A stretch of DNA of 64,000 bases from Ypsolopha sequella. Taxonomy: Eukaryota; Arthropoda; Insecta; Lepidoptera; Ypsolophidae. A program made the translations under genes and the position numbers. The stretch is taken from contig OW203990.1 in assembly GCA_934047225.1 (NCBI GenBank), forward strand, positions 21,183,045-21,247,044. The letters run 5' to 3'. A model generated the notes under the pieces. That model saw nothing but the letters and a program-made list of their open reading frames with translations. It was not told the origin of the DNA and did no database searches. This document shows positions 52,088 to 64,000 of the stretch, piece by piece. Each line of letters opens with the position of its first letter. Positions within the stretch are counted from its first letter, which is position 1.

Positions 52088-55000
52088 ATGTGGTTTATCG
52101 GAGTAGTTGTGGTTGTTTTGATTGGAATTTTGAAGGTGAGTAAAAATGAAAATTCTTTTCAAATTTCTAATATGTTGTAAAGGTAAATAACAGAGTAAAT
52201 AAATTTAAGGTGGTGATCATCGAGGGTGCACAGTGTCGTAAGTTCTAGACTTTTTTATTTTTATTGTAATATTATCAAAAACTTAATGTACCCGAGACAG
52301 CCTTTATACAAGTCATTGTCATCAACAACAGTTCATATGTATATGCGTATATTATAGACGTGACTCTATTATCTTTTACATAACAATTCATAAATTAAAA
52401 AATTAAAAACTCTAAGTACGGGAGCTAAAATTTTGTTTTGCCATTAACTTGATATTTCCGTATGAATTTGGCTGTAGTGTAGATCTAAATCACTACTTTT
52501 TTAAGAGATCATCAATCAGCCCACATCCACCCACTATTGGACATTACTTTCTTAGGATTGACATAGGTAAGGAAGGGAATTATCATCCAAATCCTTTTTT
52601 TTTTTCGTAGATCTAATATGGCATATTTAGTTCATCACCGTGAATCGTAATCATGTTTCAATATTTCGTTGATTTTACGATAGCTACACGTAAATAAATT
52701 GTGAAAATTCGGGCAAGTGCAAGTTTGGACTGAGTTTTGAATTCGATCTCTGCTGAAAAACTCCCGTTGCGTACAAAATCTACTGCGGGAGTTTTTCGAA
52801 TCGCTGGTGCAGAGGTGATTTTAGTAACCGTATTAGTAAGTTCAAATAATGTCAAAAGATTATTTATTTTTAATTGGAGTTAGGAAATTTTCGAAAGCAT
52901 TTCAACAAAAATCCATAATTGGTACGACGACAAGGAAAGCGGAGCCGAGCGACGAGGAGCGTGTTAGGTTGCTCGTAATGATAATTTTCGCTTTCCAAGG
53001 AGACCCTGTTGGGTTCCTAAAGGTATAAGAAACACTTGGTGCTTAGTGATATGATAACACCCAACAGATGACAATAAAAGTATATAGGTTGAAAATTAAC
53101 CCCCTAGCTATTTTGAAATATATGAATCAGAATCACTAATAGAACACAGAATCGTTAAAAAAACGTCGTTTTCTTTCATATTTTTTATTGGATATAGTTT
53201 CGTAATTTCGAATAAATGGCTAACCTACGTGACGCGACATGTGATTGACAATATACTGTAGGGCCTTCCCCGCAACGAGCCTCCGACCCCCAGTCATCGA
53301 TGAAAAATCTACGCAATCCACCCTCCCACCCGCGATCTATTTTGACGGCCGATATCTTTATTTTTTATTATGAAACAAGACATTTAGATAGTATATTTGA
53401 TTTAGAACATAGAATAGTTTTCTCTGATATAGCAAGGGGGTTCATTATCAACCTGTATAACAAACTACCTAATATCATTAAAAATATAAATTATATTTTC
53501 AGTCAAAAACTATTTTTTTTTTATGTACGACTATCACTCAGTGGCGTGCACAGAACTTTTTTCCGGAAAAGCAATCAGAAGGTCAAGTACGACAATAAAA
53601 AAAATATGAAAAAATTTAAATAACACTTTGAAAAAAAAAGTTTGTATGAAAATGTTCACTCTGGGAAAGGCAGTGCCTACCCTGGCGTCATACAAACTTT
53701 TTTTTTTCAAAGTGTTATTAAAAAATGTTCATATTTTTTTTATTGTCCTACTTGACCTTCTGATTGCTTTTCCGGAAAAAAGTTCTGTGCACGCCACTCT
53801 ATCACTAGTGGTACATAAGCCACTAGTGATGGTGGTAAATAAACAAAATTGGTTGAAAACACTAGTGGTTGTTTTTGACTGAAAAATATTATTACTTTGT
53901 TGACGAATATTTAAATGATAAAGACATATGCAATTAATTTGTTATCTTATTGTATCATGTATTTTTCAATTAGTATTTCTTTGACATTGCTACTGATATA
54001 ATTGACATTAGATTTAAGTGTAAATAAATAATGTAAATAGATAATAATGTCATTCATGGCCCATTTTTGCAATACCGACAAGGTTAAATATATATGTCTT
54101 GGTATGTATGTACTTTCTATTTATTAACACCATTTTAATTTTAGGTTAAACGACAGTCCCTTAGCACAAAGTGCATAACTTAACTTTGTTTGTTTTGTTT
54201 TAACCTTAAGCTTTTTTTACTGATTTGATTACGAAACGAAACATAGCTAGTTAAATGTCAAAATGGGATGACGTTCCGTAGTGAATATGATCAAAGTGTG
54301 ACTTGGTGGTATAAATAAATCAATAAAAGATGCTTAATTGTTCCTTACAAAATACAAATAATACATAAGTGAAAAGACAAAAAGGTCAGCATACAGCTAG
54401 CTGACACACATGCAGACAGCCCCCGATTTTCAACTTAGCCTTGATGAAACACATATTAGATTAAAGTAACAACAATAAATACTACAAAATAAAAAAAAAA
54501 TTAAAACCATAGAAAGAAAAAAACTACAAACATTTAAAAACATCAAGAAAATACTAATTTTTAGAGGAAACACCTAGAGCTTGAGACTGCTTCATCCGCT
54601 ACACTTAGCGCGGAAAGAGTTTAATGATGGTGGTGGTAGCACATTCCAGCATTTAGATGCAACTAAGTATCTTGAAGCAGCCCCTGGCCCGGTAGCATAG
54701 TGTTTAATCGCGGGCGACGCAACTTAGTTGAATCACAAATGCGAGGAGCGTGACACGATGTTTTTGCGATTAAACAGTATGTCACGCTCCTTGCACTTGT
54801 GATTCAATAGTGGCGTCGCGCGACGCCGCCTGGTGTTGGCAAGAGTAGTTTTAGGAGTTATGATTATGTTTCTACGAGATGTACATAACCATACTAATTT
54901 CTTATATAAATATAAAGGAGTTTTAGTTTAACATGATAGTTTTAATGCTCTTGTACAAGTCATATTCAAGATACCTTTAACCTGAAGATGGGGTGAAATG

Positions 55001-58000
55001 TGATCCTTCTTAGGAATATTATTGCAAAATCGGGTGCAAGCATTCTGAAATCGATGCACAGCTTTAGCTGTATTTTGGAATAAACATGGACCATACACAA
55101 TATCACAATAGCTTAGATGTGAGACCACGAGACTATTACAAAACTGTAACCGGACCTTTGGATCTAAAAATGGCCGAATTTTGTGTAAACTTTTAAAAGT
55201 TTCAAAGGACCTATGGTAAAGTTAGAGTTGTATAATATTTATGATAAAATGGAACGTCCTTTTTTGACAAAAAAGACTGTAATGTTGATGACCAGTATTG
55301 ATGAGCGAAGCGCACCCCCTGTTTAGTTAAATTCGGCCGAATCTGTTCCAAAACCGAATCTGTTCCAAAACCGAATCAGTGCACCCCGGTTCTACACAGT
55401 CTTGTCTACAACTAGAATGTATAATAAAAAGCCGGAGTCGCGGTGGGGGGACAGCCCTCGCCCACTGTAACCAAAGCACAGGCACCAGTGCGAGCTGTAG
55501 TGGCTGAGGCTGGTCGCCGAAGTTCATTAGACCATGGCGAGGAACAATACTTTTGAGATCAAGAGTCGAATTATTTTCGTTCGTCATAGAAAAAAAACTA
55601 TCAATTTCCGCAAGGGGGGTGTTCTATAAAATGGGTTCCCTCCCCCTGAACCCCGCTGACCCTCTATTCGAGAGGAAATGTTCTTATGTGCTTCTGAGTT
55701 TTTTATTCTTGTAGATAATTTATAACGTTACAGAGCAGAACCTGGCCCCGTAGTATAATGTTTAATCGCGCGTGACGAAACTTAGTTGAATCACAATTGC
55801 GAGGACCGTGACACAATCGTACCTCCTCAGTACGTTCTCAAATAACTCGCGTCGCGCGCGGTTAAACATTATGCTACGGGGCCACCATCCGGTTTAATCG
55901 CGCGCGAAGCAAATTAATTGAATCACAAGTGCGAGAAGCGTAACACGGTGTTTTTGCCATAAAACAGTATGTCACGCTCCTCGCACTTGTGATTCAACTA
56001 AGTGGTTGTGCTACGGGCGCAGTTGATCTATAATAGGAAATCTTGTGGCATGTTATAGCCCGCTACCTGTTGTAATTTTTCTTACTCAAATGAAAACAAT
56101 AATAGTGTTATTGAATTTATTATTATTCGTAGTTCAAACGTAACATCGCTTGCTTCGCTTCGCTTGTAATTCGACACCCCATAATTACAAGATAAAACTG
56201 GAAAAGTTGGCAATTTATATAAATTAATTATGTATGGCACATAACGCCGCCGCGCGCCGTGTACAAAATAAACAATACTGTTAAGGGTCGATTCTTGGGA
56301 TTGTTTAACAAAATATTAAGAAATAATTATAACGGCCAAAGTACAACATTTAGGTAAGACAACTTTTAACAACAGTTTGCTATATGCATAAACATAATGA
56401 CTATTATTTAAATGCTAATTCTTTCTTTTGACATGTGTAATATAATCATCTATTGTAAATAATTTTCATAATGTTTCATGAATGTCTAATTTTTGTTTAA
56501 TGAGCATGTTTAAAGTTGCATGTGTTTAATATTTGTATGCTATACTTTAAGGCAGAACATAGCGGTCAAACACGAAACAACCACCATCTTGTAAAAAATA
56601 TATGATACACCTATGTTTCACAAATAAACGATTGATTCTGATTCTGATTCATAATTATATTATGGCGGCTTCAAAATAATTGTCATTTGCACAAGCGTGA
56701 TAATAGAATATTTTAGAAATTTACGGCTGGTATCACGAGTCATGCACGACTACATTCCTATAGCTTGATTTCAAAAAGTTTTTTTTTCACCGAATATACA
56801 CCAATTTAAAAGATAGTTTTCATTATTATGGTATATAAATTAACCATTTTATTTTTTATGATTTTTTTAAAGAATTGTCGGTTATGACGTCACTTGAGAA
56901 TTTTAGACATTATACTGATTGAGATGTGTTATTGCTTATAAAAAAGTGGTCTGTCTCTGTCTGTCTACTCATCTGTCATCCATCTTTCAAATCATTTGGC
57001 AGCAAATTTTTTATAAATTTATCTTAATGGCGAAGGACACATTTCTTAACAGCCATTTCTCAAGTGACGTCACTCGAAAACAAATGGAAGTTGCAGCTTT
57101 TTCGTAAAAATATTCATCATCATCAGGTTTTTAGACCACAAGTTCTAAAATATGGCTTATTAAACCTACATCTTGAAATGGTTTTCGAGTTAACACACCT
57201 TAACATAATTTAATCTAAGCGAATAGTTTTACAGCTATTATAATATCATAAAAATATGTTTTTTTACAATAATATTGTTACAAAGGTTGTATTTAGGCCG
57301 TTATAATGATTCCTTAATATTTTGATTTAAAAAAAAAGGAGAAATATTTTCAATAATATGTACGAATACAGTGTGACGAGGCTATTTTGACGCGTGGCTT
57401 GGTCGTGGCTAAAATTGGAACTAATTCCGCTATCCTAATGAACCGTTACCCTTGTTTCACAGCTGCGCCCCCTTTCAATATCAAACACGCGCCAAAAGAG
57501 CCTTGTTGCACTGTACCATAGATTTAGTATACAAGGTGTAACAGAAAGGTGTAACCATATTTGAAGAGCTTATTCAGTCAATGGTAAGGAACAACTTTTA
57601 CTATGGAGCCAACCCTGAAATCTCAAAAAAAAATTTGCCCTTCCATACATTTCAGCCGAGCGGCATTGCATTTTTCTATGAAAAAGTAAATTTTTTTTTT
57701 CGAGATGCAGGTTTTGTTCCATAGTAAAAGTTGTTCTATACCATTGACTGAATAAGCTCTTCAAATATGGTTACACCTTTCTGTTACACGTTGTTTACTG
57801 GCGTATAGATGAACTGACATTGACAGCCCAATAACGCGTGACAAATTTTGATTTGTAATTGTGTGCGTCAACTGACGTACATTTTACGTTCAAGAACTAT
57901 CGAAATGTGTCAGGAGGATGATCGTAGCAGATGGAAATCTGTAGTCTTTGCCTACCTCTCTAGGAGACATGCGTGAGTATATATATGCATATGTATGTGC

Positions 58001-61000
58001 AATTCCATCCATCGGCCAAGTTTGCCTACCGCTGGACAAAAGCCTTTCCGGGATTTCGCCACCTTGGTGGTCCATTAATTACAAAAAGGCGGGTTTTTTA
58101 TAATTTGGCCGCTAGAGGGCTCTTAACAGAATTTGCAATTATCCGGACCTTTTTGCAAAATCCTAGAACTTTCACGTTGATCTGTTTTTTCCGATTATCC
58201 TGCGACATCGATATAGATAACATTTTAGTTTCAAGCCCTAAAAGCCTAGGCCAAACTAGTTTATCATAAAATCTGTAACAGAAACAGAAAGGTCGGGTCA
58301 TATTTGAAGAGTTTATTCAGTCAATGGTACAGAACAACTTTTAATACGAACAACATGAAACAAAGAAAAAAAAATCTGCCCTTCTATTCATTTCGGACAT
58401 TTCGGTCGAGCGTCATTGCATTTTTCTATGAAACAAAAAATTTCGTTTTTTTTTTCATTATTTCAGGGTTGGCTCTATAATAAAAGTTGTTCTATATCAT
58501 TGACTGAATAAGCTCTTCAAATATGACCCGACCTTTCATCGTGACTGCATGGTATAGCGAAATTCATACTGGAGATTCGGTAAGTGGTCAGGACCAAGGT
58601 TCAATGTATGTTTCTAATGCAAATACTAATTAACTGAAGGTTATGTATAAAAGGGTCATTGAATGGTTCTGATCAATTATAAGCACTGATAAGTAGAAGA
58701 CCATAAAAACATGGGAATCTCTATGGAACCTGATATTAAGGGCCTTACTATTGCCAAATGGGTACTTTCTAAAGCCTACTCCTCGTTTATGGCCAAACCA
58801 AAAATAATGAAAAAATGTATTATGAATAATCAACTCTTAGACATTATATGCAACAGTTTTCTTTTTCATACCACCAAAACTTCTACATGAATTTTTTTTT
58901 ACTGAATGGTGTTTTTTGACGTCAAATTCCCTACTGCTCCTGAGTTGCTTGGCCGATTGAATTCATCTATGCTTTGATAAATAGATAAACTTTATAGCTA
59001 TAAACATAACATAAGATTATTCAATCGAGTAATCACGTCCAAGTGAAAAGTATAATTTCCCCCTATTTCGCCCTATCAAGGACGCAGCGAGCGTCGTAAC
59101 AGCAGCCACTATGCATTGCGCGCTGATATGAACGTTATTTCAATGTCGTTTCCGTTGATATTTGTAGTGACAAATATCGAGCTGCTAATTTGGCGATGGT
59201 AATCGCCTTAAGCCAATTAAGTTCAGTGTAGAATTTGGTAATGTAATTATACTTAAGTATCTAGTCTGAATACTCAGACACTCTGTTAGCGATTAAAAAA
59301 AGACAAAAAGACAAAAATTATTTATTTCTCATAGCACAAGATAATAATATAAGCTTTATAATGTGGGTAAACTAATAAACAGTAACTGTAAAAAGTACAG
59401 TATTAAACTACACTAGATGTTACGCATACATTAAAAAATTAAAAATTACATGAGCATGTACTTAACAATAAAATAATGGTTAGTAGCAGACTCCACACTA
59501 AGTCGGACTTGTCCAAGGTTACAAATATTATGATTTAAATGGGAGTACACAGTTTGCTATGCTTTTTGTATATTATTAGTGGAAAAAAAAAACAGAATGA
59601 TTAAATACTTTAAAGAACGATTACAGTGATTTATGTAATAATTTTTATACAGAAAACAATAATATATGTTTAAGTATATAAAAATAAAATATAAAAATAC
59701 CTAATAAATAAAAGCTACAAAAATTATAGCATTTCAATATATAAATATAATACATTTATAATTTAAATATATATTTAAGCTGAACAAAACAGTAAATAAA
59801 AATAGATCTTCAGTTTTTTCAATGCTGTACCTTTAGGACAGCTTCAGTGGAGTCAAAGTCAAGGGCAAAGAGTACATTATAGTCAAGGGTAAGTAGCCAT
59901 TTGGTGATTTTGTTTCAATCAGGACCAGGAACAATGTTTAATGAAAGGAATGGTGAGAATCGAAAAAAAATATTCATCTATAAGTTGTATTTGAACTAGT
60001 CCAGTGTGAATGGAAGCAATTTTTTTTTATTATTTAAAAAATGCACAATTGAACCTTGTTCCTGATCACTAACCAAGTCTCCAGTATGAATTCAGGCGGT
60101 TGATTAAATTTCACCTTGCATGTAGTGAAAACATAAATTGAGAAGACCGTTACGCTTATTTAGATTCTAAGAAGTTCCGAAATAGCATAATCTACTCGTA
60201 CGATGATAAGCAACATGGCAACACATTGCGAACATTGCGATATGTGTTTCCCCAGAATGTGGTGTACCATCAGACACGGTTGCATCCATGAGGATTGTGG
60301 GTGGCAGGCGAGCAGAGCCCCACTCGTTCCCTTGGACTATCGCCATCATGAAGTTTGAAAGAATGCACTGTGGTGCGGCTCTCATCACGGATAGACACAT
60401 GCTTTGTGCTGGACATTGTTTTAAATGGTAATGATGGTTAAATTTTCTTTTCCCCATTTTATTATAGTCCACAATTCTCTGCCCTGCTAATTCAGTGCAA
60501 AAAAGAATTTCCCATCTTTATTTTGGTCTGCCCGGGTGGTCTTTCAAAGCGTACATAAAAGTGGCAAAACATAGCGTAGGCCGACCTCGTGCCCGCTGGA
60601 CCAACCAACGGAAGGACGTCGCGCGGTTGGATGGGGATGACGGACAACCACAAAGAGTGGCGAAATATTGGAAAGGCCTCTGTCCAGCAGTGAACGAACA
60701 CAGGCTGATGGATGGATGGATCTTTTCGTCGGTCTTCTGGCACTAGGAGGCAAGTTGTGCCCACCTATCCGGGTGTATACGTGGCTTGCCCATCAGGCCC
60801 ATTTCAGCATTGCAGTGGGCAGACCAACAGCAGAGAATATAAAGTATTACTACCAACAGTGAGTTTATAAGCTTATAGTGATATTTCGTGTAAGTTTATT
60901 TAACTTAGGCATGTATAAGATATGTAGCCTATTAGTATGTAGTATATAGGGTGGGATTTGGTCGGCCGCCTGAATTCGTGCTGGAGGCTCGGTTGGTGAT

Positions 61001-62274
61001 CATTGAACCTTGTTTCTGGTCGCTGGCCGGGTTTCCGGTATGGGTTCGGGCGGCATTAGATTTTACCTTGTATAAATATAGATTTTACCTATCATTTTAA
61101 TCGTATATATATTGCTACATAAATTAAACAGCCCTTTAATTTAGTTTATGTATATTTATTATTTTATTACATATATTTTTATAAGATTAAATTTGACTCG
61201 TAAAAAGTGTATTTTACTTTACAAAATAAACTATTTGAATATACCCACCTTATGATATATGGGGTCGTCCATTAATCACGTGAGGCTCGAAAGGGGGGGA
61301 GAGGGTTCGGAAAAAATCACCAAATATCACTAGGGGGGAGGGAGGGTGTAGTAAGATATCACGTGTATTTATTTTTTTCTTTGAATGCACAATTTTTAAA
61401 CCAAAAACGGTGCGTTTTCTTGACTCGCGTTGCTAAGCAAATAAAGATATATTTATAGATAATTTATTATAGTTATTATAGTTATGATAATTAAAAAAAA
61501 ATTCAATAAAATTTAATTTTATAAAAAATATTTATTTTAATTATTACAATTAAGTTATAATGATAAAATTAGTATATTAAAATATTAAAAATATATATTT
61601 TAAGGAATTCGGCAAAAATTTATATTTAAATATATAATTTAAATTGAAGATAATATTCTGAATTTTTTAATACACTTTGTACCAAAAAAATACACGTGAT
61701 TTTGGGTAGGGAGGAGGGGTAGTCTAAAACCTCACCACGTATCACCATGGGGGAGGGGCGGGGGGTTGAAAAGTTGCTAAAAACATCACGTGATTAATGG
61801 ACGCCCCCAATGCAACAGATGATAATAATTATGTTATGGGTCGAAGAGATTTTATTATAAAAAATAACAAAAAATTTATCAAACAAATCCTCGTGTAATG
61901 CGCTCGTAATCTTTACTTTATGTATTAGGTATGTAGGTAAATAACCTTTTTAATTTAAGACTCAAATTCACATGCACATCGTGGTAGTGAACTTTTGTGT
62001 GGTAATGATTTACAGTCTCTGAGTATAACAGGTCCCAACCAAGGTCTATAACATATGAATTGCAGGGACAACTTCAGAATAATGGATGTACTGATCGGCC
62101 TGGATAATTTGGACAACTTGGAAAAAGTAGAGAAAAGGAACATATCGGATGTTGTCATCCACGAAGGCTTCACTTCGACAACCGTCCGGGATGAGAACGA
62201 CATATCCGTAGCCACATTGAATATTCCTGTCAAGTTTGGGGACACTATTGTTCCTATATGCTTACCTAAGCCAG
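52088..62274 (+). CDS. Trypsin-like serine protease SP4, first four exons (3' part outside window)
   Basis: Exons 52088-52135, 52210-52237, 60256-60427 and 62066-62274 join in phases 0,1,2,1, the same as SP3 and SPH2. Residues 1-16 (MWFIGVVVVVLIGILK) are a signal peptide. AQCQCG precedes Arg38, after which IVGG starts the mature chain. His79 (LCAGHC) and Asp128 (ENDISVATL) are present. The serine exon lies beyond 64000, so catalytic status is open; Ser76 of the usual SAGHC is Cys here (CAGHC). Exon 4 is 209 bases, one codon more than in its neighbours. Intron 2 is 8 kb and full of transposon remains. No exon was found in 62275-64000. Confidence 0.88.
53539..53798. mobile_element. hAT-type palindromic MITE with 8-bp target duplication
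   Basis: AGTGGCGTGCACAGAACTTT at the left and its complement at the right, with arms of about 115 bases that are almost identical. CTATCACT stands at 53531-53538 and 53799-53806. Confidence 0.88.
54690..54831. repeat. MITE family O, copy 2
   Basis: GTAGCATAGTGTTTAATCGC start, TTGAATCACAAATGCGAGGA and complement inside. It splits a LINE fragment: the pieces at 54600-54660 and 54928-55128 lie on either side. Confidence 0.75.
54928..55128 (-). pseudogene. LINE reverse-transcriptase fragment
   Basis: The minus strand reads SHLSYCDIVYGPCLFQNTAK and VHRFQNACTRFCNNIPKKDH, the thumb region of Jockey/CR1 ORF2. A further piece with CWNVLPPPSLNSF lies at about 54600-54660, beyond the MITE. Confidence 0.8.
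55746..55884. repeat. MITE family O, copy 3
   Basis: GGCCCCGTAGTATAATGTTT and AAACATTATGCTACGGGGCC are near-perfect ends. Confidence 0.88.
55889..56019. repeat. MITE family O, copy 4
   Basis: Four bases after copy 3; GGTTTAATCGCGCGCGAAGC start, GTGCTACGGGCGC end. Confidence 0.75.
56398..56652 (+). repeat. Truncated copy of the 4870-9592 LINE 3' end
   Basis: Matches 9340-9592 nearly base for base (GCAGAACATAGCGGTCAAAC, CAAATAAACGATTGATTCTG) and ends in GATTCT units. Confidence 0.92.
56811..57225 (+). repeat. Dispersed repeat family M, copy 3
   Basis: Same word order as 27179-27603; TTCATTATTATGGTATATAA start. Confidence 0.75.
57528..57796. repeat. MITE family L-like element, second copy
   Basis: Close copy of 32297-32566 in arms and centre. 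Confidence 0.85.
57914..58074. repeat. Two LINE end fragments, back to back
   Basis: 57914-57960 repeats the 39262 fragment (GATCGTAGCAGATGGAAATC); 58003-58074 is a minus-strand RTE end (complement encodes PGKAFVQR-like residues) with CCATCCATC. Confidence 0.55.
58268..58540. repeat. MITE family L-like element, diverged third copy
   Basis: AGAAAGGTCGGGTCATATTT against AAATATGACCCGACCTTTC. The next 750 bases (58541-59290) show no gene. Confidence 0.8.
59292..59830 (-). repeat. LINE 3' UTR-like repeat, minus copy
   Basis: Reverse copy of 25171-25745, starting with an A-rich tract and ATTATTTATTTCTCATAGCA. Confidence 0.65.
60540..60720 (+). repeat. RTE-type LINE 3' end, copy 5
   Basis: HSVGRPRARWTNQRKDVARL and then LGKASVQQ-type residues with GATGGATGGAT tail; it continues the domain order broken off at 50635. 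Confidence 0.75.
60960..61242 (+). repeat. LINE 3' end with TTGAAT tail, copy 3
   Basis: Opposite orientation to 26659-26940; ends CAAAATAAACTATTTGAATA. Confidence 0.75.
61261..61808. repeat. MITE P with G-rich ends
   Basis: GGGGTCGTCCATTAATCACG and CGTGATTAATGGACGCCCCC; second pair GGGAGGG-rich segments inside. The AT-rich centre has no ORF. It lies in SP4 intron 3. Confidence 0.85.
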
Positions 62275-62633
62275 GTTAGAAAAGTTTTACAATTCTTGTA
62301 CGGACGCTAGTATCACAGGCTACCTATTGGCGGCTGTTATTCCGGCGTCATAGCCGTTACAATTGTTTACAAATAGAGAGCTTGAACTGCAGGTGACTGT
62401 ACATGTGTACATACAGTAATTTACATAAATTCTCAAATTAAAACAAATGGTACAGAATATTATGCTATCGCTGATAGACTATCAGACACAATAAAGATAC
62501 TCTCGAAATAATATCATATAAATCTGAAAATAATCATAAACATAAGTAAGATTCGATCAGCAAACGAAAGGCTTGAGTTGATTTTCGGCATCGTCATTTT
62601 TCTACCCTAAATGTGGCCCAACTTCGTGTCTAC

Positions 62634-62932
62634 CGCGCCCACGGGGTATAGGGGTTGGCGGGCGGGGTCTCGGAGGGGATGCGGATGGTGTGGCGGGAGG
62701 GTGAGCGAGCACGACGCGTGGGGCGGACCAAGGCGAATGGCCAGTCGCCGGAGAGGTCGCTCCATAGATAAGAGTAGTATAAACCGATGTATAATGGATT
62801 TCTTTTGTAGACTCTATGATATTTTAAAGTTGTCAATGTCATACTTGTGTACTTGGAATGCCTTGCGCACGGCCCTGCACACTAAGTCGCGTGCTACCTC
62901 GTACCCGCCAACCCCTGTACCCCGTGGGCGCG
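62634..62932. repeat. GC-rich inverted-repeat element Q
   Basis: CGCGCCCACGGGGTATAGGG and CCCTGTACCCCGTGGGCGCG, arms about 28 bases. Open frames across it are a by-product of high GC. Confidence 0.75.
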
Positions 62933-63007
62933 TTAAGCACGAATCCCCTCGGTGTTTTATGTGTTTGGTCTACGTACTTCAGAACGCACGTTCAGGTGTT
63001 GTTCCAT

Positions 63008-63160
63008 TTGTGTCCCAAGTATGACGATAGGGCTCACTTACCACGTTTGGAATGTAATAATCGTCGGTGATAAGCGGGTGTACCATGTGTGTACAGTGAC
63101 TTGCATTTCACGGTTCATACTGGGGAATACCTCTGATACTCCCTCGGGTTTATGTCGTGG
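63008..63160 (-). repeat. Family H repeat, minus copy
   Basis: TAATAATCGTCGGTGATAAG and GTGACTTGCATTTCACGGTT are complements of the 50636-50750 words. Confidence 0.65.
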
Positions 63161-63243
63161 CGATATAATTTTTTGATTCGTTTACATAGATAGATTAATC
63201 GCAAAGTATTAACAGAAATACCTGATTTCAGTTACTACAGTTT

Positions 63244-63369
63244 GCGTCAGGTAAGAAAGCGGGTGTGAAATTAGCTGTTAGCTATGCTACCCCTTCCCCC
63301 CTTCCCCGTAGAGCCTCTGAAACTGCGGCGCTACTTGAGACTACGCTCACACCGCCTTCTAGCTGACGC
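63244..63369. repeat. Small inverted-repeat element R
   Basis: GCGTCAGGTAAGAAAGCGGG with TGTGA; right TCACACCGCCTTCTAGCTGA ending CGC. Confidence 0.7.
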
Positions 63370-63418
63370 GTTCTTGTATTTTTCTTTGAATGTTTTTTAT
63401 TTAATAAGGGCACGATAA

Positions 63419-63811
63419 TAGTAGTTTATGCTACAAGGGCGAAAAGGAATAAATTACGAGGACGATTTAAAACACGAGCGTAGCGAGTGTTTTAAACGTA
63501 ACCGAGTAATTTATTGCTTTTACGCCCGTGTATCATACTACGTTTTTCAATGCATAGTGTGAGGAAATGAAAACAAATATGATCTTGTGAACTTTAAATT
63601 ATGATTGTCTCAAAAGGATTGTATCCAGAGCCGTTAAACAGTGGAAAAAAAAGTATAACATCTATGGTACACAGGAAAGGCTGCAGGTTAGCCAACCATT
63701 GCAAATAAATTAAAAAAAATAATAATAATAAAGCCCTAGGGCAAAATAATCGACTTTCTGTTCGGTTTTGATGCATAAAAAGTGGGCCTTTACGAGCAAA
63801 TGCATTGAAAA
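63419..63811 (+). repeat. Dispersed repeat family D, copy 4
   Basis: Full-length copy with ACACGAGCGTAGCGAGTGT and GCCCTAGGGC. Confidence 0.85.
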
Positions 63812-63932
63812 TTATTTTACGATGAACCCCGTAAGATAGCACCTTGTTTCTGATATCTGTCCTCTTTGAATGTAAAGTTCCTGTTTAATTTTTATAGAAT
63901 ATTTAGTCCGAGGCGGTCATTTGCGTACAAAC

Positions 63933-63989
63933 GGGGAGCCAGGGGGCCATGCAGGCCTACAACCGGTGGGCCAGGGGGCCATGCAGGCG
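63933..63989 (+). repeat. Short direct repeat at window end
   Basis: CCAGGGGGCCATGCAGGC occurs twice about 40 bases apart; it may be the start of a larger tandem array cut by the window. Confidence 0.6.
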
Positions 63990-64000
63990 CCCTCTGGTGC

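Noticed and set aside
62611..63024. 137-codon open frame
   Set aside because: It runs through the GC-rich inverted-repeat element and a family H repeat, has no family likeness, and overlaps other open frames on both strands.

Overview
This is a piece of an insect nuclear genome, almost certainly from a moth or butterfly (Lepidoptera). The evidence is AT-rich DNA with small exons, long introns with GT/AG borders, a desaturase of the lepidopteran kind, and dense short inverted-repeat transposons and non-LTR retrotransposons. No tool was run. Exon borders were set by reading frame, splice-site consensus and phase continuity.

Host genes. Four trypsin-family serine protease genes lie head to tail on the + strand: the last two exons of SP1 (582-1144), a complete six-exon gene SPH2 (1986-12963), a complete eight-exon gene SP3 (37291-51606), and the first four exons of SP4 (52088-62274, running off the window). 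Where they can be compared they share intron positions and phases (0, 1, 2, 1, 0, then 1, 1), so they look like tandem duplicates. SP3 has a full catalytic triad and a trypsin-type Asp in the specificity pocket. SP4 has His and Asp. SPH2 has lost the catalytic His (Ser in its place) and the catalytic Ser (Val in its place), so it is a pseudoprotease. Between SPH2 and SP3, on the - strand, is a complete six-exon acyl-CoA desaturase gene (16789-29716, 400 residues) with all three histidine boxes.

Mobile DNA. Nearly everything else is transposon sequence, much of it in introns. Elements with protein coding are: a long two-ORF CR1/Jockey-type LINE (about 4870-9592, SPH2 intron 4); an intact DD34D mariner (about 22013-23313, desaturase intron, opposite strand); a decayed mariner-like element nested in a MITE (33059-34642); a deleted hAT nested in an older hAT-like element (35148-37149); a 3,078-bp element with a 745-residue uninterrupted ORF, 12-bp terminal repeats and an 8-bp target duplication (40997-44074, SP3 intron 2); a PIF/Harbinger-like remnant with a MADF domain (44506-45093); and scraps of RTE, CR1, Penelope and zinc-knuckle LINEs. 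More than a dozen families of short inverted-repeat elements recur.

Best candidates for new biology are the 3.1-kb element at 40997-44074, whose ORF matches no named transposase family I can place with confidence; the double active-site loss in SPH2; and a tRNA-like fold with pol III box A and B matches just 5' of the LINE ORF1.
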